From NCBI GenBank assembly GCA_045617845.1, contig JAZLJL010000101.1:14222-78221 (forward strand): 64,000 bases of DNA, given 5' to 3'. The position numbers and the translations under genes are program-made. The notes below the pieces were generated by a model. That model was not told where the DNA came from and made no database searches. It saw nothing but the letters and a program-made list of their open reading frames with translations. Position 1 is the first letter of the stretch; each line of letters starts with the position of its first letter. The DNA comes from UBA1181 sp045617845 (lineage in GTDB: Bacteria; Bacteroidota; Bacteroidia; Bacteroidales; Paludibacteraceae). Below, piece by piece: positions 50,514 to 58,245 of this stretch.

Positions 50514-50786
50514 TTATTTCATCAAATCGGTTACGAATGGAAGCAACGCCAAATGACGAGCTCTTTTCACTGCTTGAGCGACCTTTCTCTGGTACTTCAA
50601 AGAAGTTCCGGTGAGACGGCGAGGCAAAATCTTACCTTGCTCGTTCAAGAATTTCTTCAAGAACTCAGGATCTTTGTAGTCGATATACTTGATACCGCTC
50701 TTCTTGAAACGGCAATACTTTTTCTTCTTAACGTCCACCGTCGGAGGAGTTAAATATCTGATCTCTGATGAATTTTGTGCTGCCAT
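50514..50786 (-). CDS. rpsR: 30S ribosomal protein S18
   Basis: S18 pairs with S6 on the platform of the 30S subunit. The 90-residue protein has the conserved YIDYKDPEFLKKFLNEQGKI and ILPRRLTGTSLKYQRKVAQA segments. The N-terminal CRFKKSG contains a single Cys rather than a zinc cluster. It starts two bases after the rpsF stop. Confidence 0.97.
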   Translation of the reverse strand: MAAQNSSEIRYLTPPTVDVKKKKYCRFKKSGIKYIDYKDPEFLKKFLNEQGKILPRRLTGTSLKYQRKVAQAVKRARHLALLPFVTDLMK

Positions 50787-50788
50787 TT

Positions 50789-51139
50789 TTAAGCCTCCTT
50801 TTCTTTGTTAGATTTTAAACTTCTTCTTTTAGCCGCATACTCAACAGCATACTTGTCAAGTTTTGTGGTAAGGAAGCGAATTACTTTCTCGTCACGACGA
50901 TATTGGGTCTCCAACATGTCGATAGTCGCAGGCTCAGCCTTGAATTCCAACAAGCAGTAGAATCCAGTAGTCTTACCCTCGATAGGATATGCCAAGTGGC
51001 GAAGGCCCCATTGCTCTTCGTTGACAATCTCAGCACCAGCGCCGACCAAAGCGCTCTTGAATTTGTCCGCCGTTTCCTTCATCTGAGAATCAGATAAAAC
51101 GGGAGTCAAAATGAAAACGGTCTCGTACTGATTTAACAT
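50789..51139 (-). CDS. rpsF: 30S ribosomal protein S6
   Basis: S6 binds 16S rRNA together with S18. The 116-residue protein has the family's MLNQYETVFILTPVLSD start and HLAYPIEGKTTGFYCLLEF segment, and a Lys/Arg-rich tail. It heads the operon, with a full-consensus promoter and a short hairpin in its leader. No ssb gene lies between rpsF and rpsR, as in other Bacteroidota. Confidence 0.97.
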   Translation of the reverse strand: MLNQYETVFILTPVLSDSQMKETADKFKSALVGAGAEIVNEEQWGLRHLAYPIEGKTTGFYCLLEFKAEPATIDMLETQYRRDEKVIRFLTTKLDKYAVEYAAKRRSLKSNKEKEA

Positions 51140-51166
51140 AAGTTTATTTATTAATTAGTTTATACT

Positions 51167-51182
51167 TCCCTCCGAAAAGGGA
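51167..51182 (-). promoter_or_regulatory. small hairpin in the rpsF leader
   Basis: On the minus strand TCCCT and AGGGA (51167-51171 with 51178-51182) close a short hairpin near the transcript 5' end. In many bacteria S6:S18 bind their own leader; the usual CCG box is not obvious here, so autoregulation is only a possibility. Confidence 0.3.
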
Positions 51183-51185
51183 CTG

Positions 51186-51216
51186 CAAAATTACGCGTTA
51201 AATTCCTAATTTCAAA
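51186..51216 (-). promoter_or_regulatory. promoter of rpsF-rpsR-rplI
   Basis: On the minus strand TTTG (51213-51216), 19 bases and TAATTTTG (51186-51193), a full match to the Bacteroides consensus. The leader is about 40 bases. Confidence 0.85.
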
Positions 51217-51259
51217 ACATTTTCCTCATTTTTTAGCAAGGAAGTTCCTGCCTACGCCA

Positions 51260-52096
51260 TCAATCGGAAATTTTCGCTTCCTGGAGGAATTGCTGGAAAC
51301 TATAGACCGTATTCATGCCGAAAGACACGGCGTTACTCATCATGGAAGCGTTAACCTGGGAGAACTTCTTCCCCGAAGGTGTTTTGTAGAAGTCCATCCA
51401 AAAGGAGAGATCCTCCTTCGTCACGTTTGGGTAACCTGCGTTCATCAAAATCGTCTCGATGTTCTTGTCGAAATAATCGGTCAAGTTTTTCTTTAATTTC
51501 TCGAACTCTTTGCTTTCACCACCTAAATAGCCTAAAACGAGGGCGAACATCTGCTTCACCATCACGTCCATGTTTTCGGAAAGGCCCGACTTCTTATAGT
51601 ACTCATGGAATATTTTCCCATAATCCTTAGGCACCGATGTTTCCACCTTAGACACCTTCCCTCCGCTGACCAGATTCATCAAATCAGGCATCATTTGCTG
51701 AGTCATCTTATTTACGGTCTGGTCATCACCATACGTTTTCGAATGTTCAATCGCCAACTTACCCTTCTCCGAATCGAAAAATTTAAGGGCGAACTTCATG
51801 TCCTCTTCGGAGACATACGGCTTATGTTGTTCCTCCAACCAATCTAACGCCTCTTTTATAAATTTTTGGTCGAAAAAAACGTTCGTCAAAGAGTCCGCCG
51901 TAGACGCATCGAATCCCATTTGAACCGCCAGCGGAATAAACTTTGGCACCATTTTCTCTTTAGAATGCGTCATTTCGGACGAAAACACATCCACATACTC
52001 TTTCAACGACTCACGATAGTTGTCGTCCGCAAACACTTGTAACGAGCAACCTAACAAGGAGACAGCCACCGCCATCAAACATCTTTTCAAATTCAT
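51260..52096 (-). CDS. DUF2059 exported protein, copy 2
   Basis: The 278-residue protein has a signal peptide (1-23) and two DUF2059-like helical modules (about 25-130 and 155-270), each with a helix then DxxxFY-type C-terminal motif; the second reads LSFWMDFYKTPSGKKFSQ. DUF2059 proteins are periplasmic, of unknown role. It shares layout and several motifs with the product encoded just upstream (52149-53030), so the pair arose by duplication. Confidence 0.82.
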   Translation of the reverse strand: MNLKRCLMAVAVSLLGCSLQVFADDNYRESLKEYVDVFSSEMTHSKEKMVPKFIPLAVQMGFDASTADSLTNVFFDQKFIKEALDWLEEQHKPYVSEEDMKFALKFFDSEKGKLAIEHSKTYGDDQTVNKMTQQMMPDLMNLVSGGKVSKVETSVPKDYGKIFHEYYKKSGLSENMDVMVKQMFALVLGYLGGESKEFEKLKKNLTDYFDKNIETILMNAGYPNVTKEDLSFWMDFYKTPSGKKFSQVNASMMSNAVSFGMNTVYSFQQFLQEAKISD

Positions 52097-52148
52097 TCTT
52101 CTATTTTTTAATTAACATTCAAATAATCACATTACGGACCAAAACGTT

Positions 52149-53030
52149 TTATCCTTTGTCATCACCTTCAACAGCATCCTCCAAAGGTTTCAAAAAGAGA
52201 TCCTTCGGAGGGTCGGAGACAAACCTTTCCTCCAAAAACTCCCTGTACTTTTGGTTGACGACATCATCCAAAACGTCAAATTTGAGAAGCATAGCGTTGG
52301 AAGCGGCCAAAAAATGAGCGCCTGACTTCGTCGCGTAGAAATTCGAGCAAAGGAGCAAACTCTCCTTTTGGAAATCAGGATAGCAACACTCCATCACCAA
52401 AACTTCCATGTTATCCACCAAATACGAAAAAAAAGCCTTTTGGACCCTGCTATCGCCGTCAGAAGCGAAAGACCTCAAAATAGCCTGCGCGCTGGCCATG
52501 CCTTCGAATTGAGTTTTCCAATAAACATGGAATGCCTTTTGGTAATCCTTAGGGATGTCAGGCTTCGGCTTTCCGATCTTTTGACCCGCCATGATACTCA
52601 GCAATACAGGGGTAAGCTTTTTACGCAACCGCACACTCAGTTCATCCCCCGACATATCGTCCATTTGCTTTTTCGCCAACATTCCTTCAGGTGTCGAAAA
52701 AGTCTCCGAACAAACGGTCCAATCCTCATCGGTGACAAATTCCCGGAATATGCCTTCCAACCAATCCAATGTCAGGTTTTTCAAATAAGATTCAGAGAAA
52801 TCCCTCAAGATGGCTTTTGTCTCGACCAAGGAATAACCCTTATCCATCGCCATGACCGGAAAAGAAGGGTCCAAGTCCTTGGCGGTGAACGCGTCACTTT
52901 TGTCCAGGCGAAGATATTCGGCCATCATTCCACGATAATCACCCGCCACACTTTTGGGAAGGGAAGCAACGAAAAGGAGCAGAACAAGCATACACTCCAT
53001 CAACCATTTCGTCAGATTCTTATATTCCAT
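52149..53030 (-). CDS. DUF2059-like exported protein, copy 1
   Basis: The 293-residue protein has a signal peptide (about 8-29) and the same two-module helical layout as its downstream neighbour: DWTVCSETFSTPEGMLAKKQ ends module one and LLLCSNFYATKSGAHFLA ends module two. Overall identity to the neighbour is low, so the duplication is old. The intergenic distance of 52 bases suggests one transcript. Function unknown. Confidence 0.78.
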   Translation of the reverse strand: MEYKNLTKWLMECMLVLLLFVASLPKSVAGDYRGMMAEYLRLDKSDAFTAKDLDPSFPVMAMDKGYSLVETKAILRDFSESYLKNLTLDWLEGIFREFVTDEDWTVCSETFSTPEGMLAKKQMDDMSGDELSVRLRKKLTPVLLSIMAGQKIGKPKPDIPKDYQKAFHVYWKTQFEGMASAQAILRSFASDGDSRVQKAFFSYLVDNMEVLVMECCYPDFQKESLLLCSNFYATKSGAHFLAASNAMLLKFDVLDDVVNQKYREFLEERFVSDPPKDLFLKPLEDAVEGDDKG

Positions 53031-53122
53031 ATTTCATCAATTCCAATTACAATAATCGGCCGAAGCCGCTAACCTGTTAATCGTCTAACGCAATATATGA
53101 GGATAACTTTGCAAGACAAGGA

Positions 53123-53153
53123 CAAATATAAGACAATAAAACCGGAAAACAAC
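53123..53153 (-). promoter_or_regulatory. promoter of the DUF2059 pair
   Basis: On the minus strand GTTG (53150-53153), 19 bases and TATATTTG (53123-53130), one mismatch from the consensus. It predicts a leader of about 85 bases. Confidence 0.55.
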
Positions 53154-53218
53154 GTAAAGGCAGCACTATTTCCGTATTAGGAGTGAACGAAAGTGAATTT
53201 TTCCACCAACACATAACC

Positions 53219-53256
53219 ACAAAAAAAATTTGGGCGACCCTCACGGGCAACCCAAA
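53219..53256 (-). terminator. terminator of map
   Basis: TTTGGG...CCC and GGG...CCCAAA arms (53229-53240 and 53245-53256) form a stem with a 3x3 internal loop; the minus-strand product is followed by a run of Ts. The remaining part of 53031-53355 shows no gene. Confidence 0.7.
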
Positions 53257-53355
53257 CATAACACTGTATTACTTTTAAAATACTACCATTGAAAAACACA
53301 ATATCTTAACGAATCAATCGTGCAAATATTGCATTCTCCCATGTAAAAAATAAAA

Positions 53356-54210
53356 TTAGTACGTTAAAATCTCCAACCCGGTTTCGGTCATCAAGAAAGT
53401 ATGTTCCCATTGCGCCGATGGCAACCCATCACGCGTGGTAACCGTCCAGCCGTCAATTCGGCTGAACACGACAGGATAGGCACCCATGTTAATCATAGGT
53501 TCGATGGTGAAAACCATACCCGGCACCAAGAGCATGCCCGTACCCGGCTTACCGAAATGGTCCACCTGAGGCTCCTCATGGAATTCGTTACCGACGCCAT
53601 GACCCGACAAGTCACGGACAACGGAATAGCCATTTTTCTTCGCATGTTTCTCTATGACAGAACCGATGTCACCCACAAATCCATAAGGCTTGGCAGCCTC
53701 CATACCCAATTGTAAGCATTCCTTTGTCACATCGACCAAACGCTTCTTTTCGGGAGAGACCTCCCCAATGCAGAACATACGGGAAGCGTCGCTGTAATAG
53801 CCGTCCAAGATGGTGGAGACATCCACATTAATGATGTCGCCCTCCTTCAAAATAGTCCTAGAATTAGGTATTCCATGGCAGACCACCTCATTGATGGAGG
53901 TGCAGACACTCTTAGGGAAACCCTCGTAATTCAAAGGTGCGGGGATAGCCCCGTGGGCGGTCGTGTAGTCGTAAACCAGTTTGTCGATATCCTCGGTGGA
54001 CATACCAGCGTGTATCTCACGCTCCACGAGATCCAACACACCCGTATTCACAACACCGCTACGGCGGATTCCTTCCACCTGTTCAGGTGTCTTAATGAGT
54101 TTACGAGAAGGAACTTCGAAACCCCTACTCTCATAAAACATCACCTTTTTCTCCATTTCAGTAGCCTCCCTATCCTTAGGGACAAACCACAGCCTACGTC
54201 CTTTTCCCAT
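53356..54210 (-). CDS. map: type I methionine aminopeptidase
   Basis: Map removes the N-terminal Met from new proteins. The 284-residue protein has about 35 extra N-terminal residues (including MGKGRRLWFVPKDREATEME) before the catalytic domain that begins KLIKTPEQVEGIRRSG. Metal ligands are in INVDVSTILDGYYSDASR (two Asp), the His of SGHGVGNEFHE, and Glu residues in FTIEPM and QWEHTFL. A TAATTTTG -7 element lies 38 bases before the ATG (54248-54255). Confidence 0.95.
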   Translation of the reverse strand: MGKGRRLWFVPKDREATEMEKKVMFYESRGFEVPSRKLIKTPEQVEGIRRSGVVNTGVLDLVEREIHAGMSTEDIDKLVYDYTTAHGAIPAPLNYEGFPKSVCTSINEVVCHGIPNSRTILKEGDIINVDVSTILDGYYSDASRMFCIGEVSPEKKRLVDVTKECLQLGMEAAKPYGFVGDIGSVIEKHAKKNGYSVVRDLSGHGVGNEFHEEPQVDHFGKPGTGMLLVPGMVFTIEPMINMGAYPVVFSRIDGWTVTTRDGLPSAQWEHTFLMTETGLEILTY

Positions 54211-54220
54211 GTTTCATATC

Positions 54221-54285
54221 ACGTGCATAAAAAGCACGTACGTCCCGCAAAATTACAACATTAATCGGATAATACGAAACGTACG
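54221..54285 (-). terminator. hairpins between aroF/chorismate mutase and map
   Basis: ACGTGC (54221-54226) pairs with GCACGT (54234-54239), and a longer-range CACGTACG/CGTACGTG pairing is followed by CTTTTTA on the minus strand. One of these may end the pheA operon; the -7 element of map lies inside the loop. Termination and initiation signals are therefore interleaved. Confidence 0.35.
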
Positions 54286-54313
54286 TGTCAAAAACTATCA
54301 AACATCAATGAAT

Positions 54314-55375
54314 TCAATCACCCATAATCTTCATTTGTTGACGTACAGACTCAGCATGGACAGCCTCAAAAATGGTTTTCATAAATTCACCGTCCATCTC
54401 CATGGCGGTTCCAGCCTCAACACGTTTGTGGATAATCTCATCGTAACGGTTAGTTTGGAGGATGGCCATTTCGTGTTCCTTTTTGTAGACACCGATTTCC
54501 CTAGCCACACGCATACGTTTAGCCAGCATCTCGGTAAGGTCCATATCAATCTCGTCAATCTGCTTACGCAATTCAGCCAAACTTTCGGTAGTCTGGTTCG
54601 TCTCACGAATCACCAAGTTATTGAGTATCAACGAAAGCACATCCGGCGCCAATTGTTGTGAAGCATCGCTCCAAGCATGGTCAGGATCGATATGCGACTC
54701 GATGATCAATCCATCGAACTGGAGGTCCATCGCCTGCTGGCACAACGGAGAGATAAGGTCACGGCGACCAGAGATATGGCTAGGGTCACAGATGATAGGC
54801 AACTCTGGAATACGTCTGTGCAACTCGATCGGAATATGCCATTGAGGAAGATTCCTATACAATTTCTTGTCATATGTACTAAAGCCCCTATGGATAGCGC
54901 CCAAACGTTTGATACCCGCATTGTTGATACGCTGCAAAGCGCCGATCCACAACTCAAGGTCTGGGTTCACCGGATTCTTGACAAGGATAGGCATATCGAC
55001 GCCCTTCAGAGTGTCGGCGATTTCCTGCACGGCAAACGGGTCGGCAGTCGTACGCGCGCCAATCCACAAGAGATCCACCCCATACTTCAAAGCCTCCTCT
55101 ACATGCTTAGCGGTGGCTACCTCAGTAGCGACAAGCATACCAGTCTCCTTCTTCACCTCCTGCAGCCATGGCAAGGCGGCGACGCCATTCCCCTCGAAAC
55201 CACCTGGCTTCGTACGAGGTTTCCACACGCCCGCGCGGAATACCTTGATTCCGTTCTTCGCCAATTGCTTGGCGGTATCCATCACTTGCTCCTCCGTCTC
55301 AGCGCTACATGGGCCAGCGATCACCAAAGGTCTCTTATCTTCGACACCCGTTAAATTCAATTTTTCTAATTCCAT
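54314..55375 (-). CDS. aroF: bifunctional DAHP synthase/chorismate mutase
   Basis: The protein joins the first step of the shikimate pathway (PEP + erythrose 4-phosphate to DAHP) to chorismate mutase, which commits chorismate to Phe and Tyr. Residues 1-260 are a KDPG-like DAHP synthase with AGPCSAETEEQV, WIGARTTADPFAVQEI, KNPVNPDLELW and CDPSHISGRRD. Residues about 265-353 are an AroQ-type mutase (LRKQIDEIDMDLTEMLAKRM). The fusion is typical of Bacteroidota. It follows pheA by 36 bases and shares its attenuator. The aminotransferase and tyrA genes that join this operon in Bacteroides are absent here. Confidence 0.95.
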   Translation of the reverse strand: MELEKLNLTGVEDKRPLVIAGPCSAETEEQVMDTAKQLAKNGIKVFRAGVWKPRTKPGGFEGNGVAALPWLQEVKKETGMLVATEVATAKHVEEALKYGVDLLWIGARTTADPFAVQEIADTLKGVDMPILVKNPVNPDLELWIGALQRINNAGIKRLGAIHRGFSTYDKKLYRNLPQWHIPIELHRRIPELPIICDPSHISGRRDLISPLCQQAMDLQFDGLIIESHIDPDHAWSDASQQLAPDVLSLILNNLVIRETNQTTESLAELRKQIDEIDMDLTEMLAKRMRVAREIGVYKKEHEMAILQTNRYDEIIHKRVEAGTAMEMDGEFMKTIFEAVHAESVRQQMKIMGD

Positions 55376-55411
55376 AATGTTTTAATTTATTTATTATTAA
55401 TTATTTATATC

Positions 55412-56257
55412 TTATATAGTTTGTCTGCCGACCTCATATTCACCCAAGACCCGCAGCTCGCTCGACAAAGGGCGGACAGCGTTCAAGGCATTCATATAGC
55501 GGGCATACTTATCGAACTCCAAATCGATGTAGAACTGGTACTCCCACTCACGTCCTATAATCGGAGTAGACTGGATTCGAGTAAGGTTCATCTTATAGAA
55601 AGACAAGATGGATAGGACCTGCGCAAGGCTACCCTCCTCATGCGGGAGGACGAGCAACAAAGAGGCTTTGTTGGGGAACTTGCCCACGTTCATCTCGGCG
55701 ACCTTCTCCTCATGGCCGACAACTAGGAAACGAGTGAAGTTGCGTTTATTCGTCTCTATGCCCTTGGCAAGAATCTGGAGCCCATAGATTTCCGCCGCCA
55801 GCTCACCACAGATGGCCGCCTTCCCTCGTTCGCCCAACTCGGCGATCATGCGGGCGCTGGAAGCGGTATCGTCATGTTCAACCGCCTTCATGGCACGATG
55901 TTCCTTGAGGAAGTTCTGGCACTGCATCAAAGCGATAGGATGCGAATAGACCTCATGGATATCCGTCACGTCCTGATCGGGAAGCGCAACCAAGTTATGC
56001 TTGATACGAAGTTTCTGTTCGCCAGCGATGCGTAATCCGCTATCAGCCAACAATGTATGATTCTGCAATAAACTTCCGGCGATGGTGTTCTCAATAGCGA
56101 CGATACCTATCAAATCCTTATCAGATAAGAGTGTATCGAAGAGCACATCGAAATGGTCGCAAGGGACTATCTCGATCTCCTCTCCCCTGAAATACTCCCT
56201 TGCGGCGATATCATGGAAACAACCCGCAATGCCTTGTATCACAACACTCTTTTTCAT
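55412..56257 (-). CDS. pheA: prephenate dehydratase
   Basis: PheA converts prephenate to phenylpyruvate, the last committed step to phenylalanine. The 281-residue monofunctional enzyme has the catalytic domain (1-190; IVAIENTIAGSLL, VYSHPIALMQC and the TRF motif in NKRNFTRFLVV) and a C-terminal ACT domain (about 200-275; GSLAQVLSILSFYKMNLTRI). Where Phe-inhibited enzymes have ESRP, this one reads IQSTP, so allosteric control may differ. It heads the pheA-aroF pair and is preceded by two leader peptides with terminators, making transcription attenuation its likely control. Confidence 0.95.
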   Translation of the reverse strand: MKKSVVIQGIAGCFHDIAAREYFRGEEIEIVPCDHFDVLFDTLLSDKDLIGIVAIENTIAGSLLQNHTLLADSGLRIAGEQKLRIKHNLVALPDQDVTDIHEVYSHPIALMQCQNFLKEHRAMKAVEHDDTASSARMIAELGERGKAAICGELAAEIYGLQILAKGIETNKRNFTRFLVVGHEEKVAEMNVGKFPNKASLLLVLPHEEGSLAQVLSILSFYKMNLTRIQSTPIIGREWEYQFYIDLEFDKYARYMNALNAVRPLSSELRVLGEYEVGRQTI

Positions 56258-56296
56258 CTTACTAAATTTCTAAATATCATCTAATAGCCATAAATC

Positions 56297-56325
56297 AAAA
56301 AATCCCGCCTTACATCAAGGTGGGA
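56297..56325 (-). terminator. attenuator 2: terminator after leader peptide 2
   Basis: On the minus strand TCCCACCTT (56317-56325) pairs with AAGGCGGGA (56303-56311), one mismatch, followed by TTTTTT (56297-56302). The 5' arm can instead pair with AAGGTGAGG (56349-56357), which covers the last codons and stop of leader peptide 2. The pheA ATG is 40 bases further on. Confidence 0.85.
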
Positions 56326-56350
56326 CTCATGATTTCAACAATAACGAACC

Positions 56351-56416
56351 TCACCTTATGAAACCCATAAAGTAATAATAATAGTAATAATAATATTTAC
56401 TGAACGTCATCGTCAT
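56351..56416 (-). CDS. pheA leader peptide 2 (Tyr/Phe-rich)
   Basis: A 21-codon frame, too short for usual gene calling: MTMTFSK, then eight Tyr codons in a row, then FMGFIR and TGA. It holds eight Tyr and three Phe. An internal ATG at codon 3 is an alternative start. Its stop codon lies inside the antiterminator strand of attenuator 2 (56349-56357), so a ribosome that finishes would block the antiterminator and allow termination, while one stalled on Tyr/Phe codons would permit readthrough into pheA. This is a classical attenuator layout inferred from sequence alone. Confidence 0.85.
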   Translation of the reverse strand: MTMTFSKYYYYYYYYFMGFIR

Positions 56417-56426
56417 TGTCTGGTCT

Positions 56427-56461
56427 AAAAATCAAAAGGTCCCACATTTCTGCGGGACCTT
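56427..56461 (-). terminator. attenuator 1: terminator after leader peptide 1
   Basis: On the minus strand AAGGTCCCGC (56452-56461) pairs with GTGGGACCTT (56436-56445), one G-U pair, followed by TTTGATTTTT. The competing antiterminator pairs AGGTCCCGC with GCGGGGCTT (56498-56506), nine pairs including two G-U. That strand begins three bases after the stop of leader peptide 1. Confidence 0.9.
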
Positions 56462-56508
56462 ATTTCGAATGATTGTTAATTTTCTGTTTGGAAATCGAAG
56501 CCCCGCTC

Positions 56509-56562
56509 TTACCGTTTGAAGTAAAAGTAGTAATAATAATATGAGAAAAAGTTCTTTATCAT
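56509..56562 (-). CDS. pheA leader peptide 1 (Tyr/Phe-rich)
   Basis: A 17-residue frame, MIKNFFSYYYYYFYFKR, with six Tyr and four Phe codons, ten of the eleven residues from 5 to 15. It starts about 20 bases downstream of the -7 element and stops three bases before the antiterminator strand (56498-56506). A ribosome at the stop codon would mask that strand and favour terminator 56427-56461; stalling on Tyr/Phe codons would free it. The peptide itself need not have a function. Confidence 0.88.
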   Translation of the reverse strand: MIKNFFSYYYYYFYFKR

Positions 56563-56582
56563 TTCTTCGATTTATTATGACG

Positions 56583-56616
56583 CAAAGTTATATATAAAAT
56601 TTATATTCCGAACAAA
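56583..56616 (-). promoter_or_regulatory. promoter of the pheA-aroF attenuator operon
   Basis: On the minus strand TTTG (56613-56616), 22 bases and TAACTTTG (56583-56590). The -7 element is perfect; the spacer is two to three bases longer than usual. Transcription should start near 56576, about 14 bases before leader peptide 1. It lies in the gap after cysS. Confidence 0.65.
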
Positions 56617-56661
56617 AAAACTTCATTTATTTTCACGACATGGATATTGACAAGATGAAAC

Positions 56662-58131
56662 TTATATGCTCCACTCGTAGCCATCCTTCGTGTCCTTGAC
56701 ATTGAAGCCCAAAGCGGCGAGCTCGTTTCTGATTTTATCGCTAGTAGCCCAATCCTTGTTAGCCTTCGCCTGTTTACGAATTTCCAAGAGGAGGTCAACC
56801 GCACCCTTGAAGGCATCGTTATGGGAATCACCGTCAGGAACGAGACGCAAGCCAAGGATATCCACAAGATAAAGTTGGAAGAGAGACTTCAACTCCTCAA
56901 GATCCTCGGCGGAGATGGTACCCTTACCATCCGTGACAGTATTGATCGCTTTCGCCGCCTCGAAGAAATAAGAGATTACGATAGGCGTGTTCAAGTCGTC
57001 GTTCATAGCCTCCTCGCATTTCTCCCGCAAACCAGCGACCTCGACAGTAGTGGCAGCGGAAGGGGTAATCTTCATCAGACGGGCATACGCATCGGTCAGG
57101 CGTTCCAATCCCTTCTCGGAAGCCTGGAGGGCCTCATTGCTGAAATCCACCGTACTGCGGTAGTGGGCTTGAAGGATAAAGAAACGGATGGTCATCGGAG
57201 AGTAAGCTTGCGTCAATAGCGGATGGCTACCTGTGAAGAACTCATCCAAGGTGATGAAATTACCATAAGACTTACCCATCTTCTTACCATTGATGGTGAT
57301 CATGTTATTATGCATCCAATAGTGGACAGTCTCCTTACCCAACGCTGCGGTAGACTGAGCGATTTCGCATTCGTGGTGAGGGAAGATCAAATCCATACCA
57401 CCACCATGGATGTCAAACTCTTCACCAAGATACTTCGTACCCATAGCGGAGCACTCCATATGCCAGCCCGGGAAGCCGTCGCTCCAAGGAGAAGGCCAAC
57501 GCATGATATGTTCAGGTTGGGCGCACTTCCACAAAGCGAAGTCCAAAGCACAATGTTTCTCATCCTGTCCATCCAATTCGCGGGTAGTTTCCAAAAGATC
57601 TTCAATATTTCTACCGGAAAGCTTTCCGTAATGGTGGTCCTTGTTGTATTTTTTCACGTCAAAATAGACAGATCCCTTGCTTTCGTAAGCATAACCGGCA
57701 TCCAAGATTTTCTTGACGAACTCAATTTGCTCGATGATATGGCCTGATGCGTGCGGCTCGATGCTAGGCGGCAACACGTTCAACGCATCCATAGCTTTAT
57801 GGTAACGGTTCACATAATATTGAGCCACCTCCATAGGCTCCTTCTGCTCCAAGCGCGCCTTCTTGGCGATTTTATCCTCGCCGTCGTCAGCGTCGTGTTC
57901 CAAGTGGCCCACATCAGTAATATTGCGCACATAACGCACCTTATAGCCAAGTTTGGTCAAGTAACGGTACAAAACGTCGAAAGTGATTGCCGGACGAGCA
58001 TGGCCCAAATGTCCATCCCCATAAACGGTAGGTCCGCAGACATACATTCCCACATGAGGTTCATTCAACGGCACAAACAACTGTTTGGTTCTACTCAACG
58101 TATTGTAAATTCTCAACTTATGTTCCATCAT
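56662..58131 (-). CDS. cysS: cysteinyl-tRNA synthetase
   Basis: CysS charges tRNA-Cys. The 489-residue class I enzyme has the zinc Cys and HLGH signature in YVCGPTVYGDGHLGHARP, the WHMECSAMG and GGGMDLIFPHHECE zinc-site segments, and the KMSKS counterpart as KMGKS in GKKMGKSYGN, a variant seen in related species. The C-terminal anticodon-binding region is normal. A TATCTTTG -7 element (58157-58164) lies 26 bases before the ATG. Confidence 0.97.
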   Translation of the reverse strand: MMEHKLRIYNTLSRTKQLFVPLNEPHVGMYVCGPTVYGDGHLGHARPAITFDVLYRYLTKLGYKVRYVRNITDVGHLEHDADDGEDKIAKKARLEQKEPMEVAQYYVNRYHKAMDALNVLPPSIEPHASGHIIEQIEFVKKILDAGYAYESKGSVYFDVKKYNKDHHYGKLSGRNIEDLLETTRELDGQDEKHCALDFALWKCAQPEHIMRWPSPWSDGFPGWHMECSAMGTKYLGEEFDIHGGGMDLIFPHHECEIAQSTAALGKETVHYWMHNNMITINGKKMGKSYGNFITLDEFFTGSHPLLTQAYSPMTIRFFILQAHYRSTVDFSNEALQASEKGLERLTDAYARLMKITPSAATTVEVAGLREKCEEAMNDDLNTPIVISYFFEAAKAINTVTDGKGTISAEDLEELKSLFQLYLVDILGLRLVPDGDSHNDAFKGAVDLLLEIRKQAKANKDWATSDKIRNELAALGFNVKDTKDGYEWSI

Positions 58132-58156
58132 TCTTCTTGCAATTCAATTATTTCCG

Positions 58157-58164
58157 CAAAGATA
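58157..58164 (-). promoter_or_regulatory. promoter -7 element of cysS
   Basis: TATCTTTG on the minus strand. No TTTG at 19-21 bases upstream; GAGTGA repeats lie there instead. Confidence 0.5.
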
Positions 58165-58245
58165 TAAAATTGAGTGATGAGTTTTGAGTGAAAAATCATT
58201 AATTTTCTAAGATACACATAACCAGAAAGGTTTGTATGCGACCAA

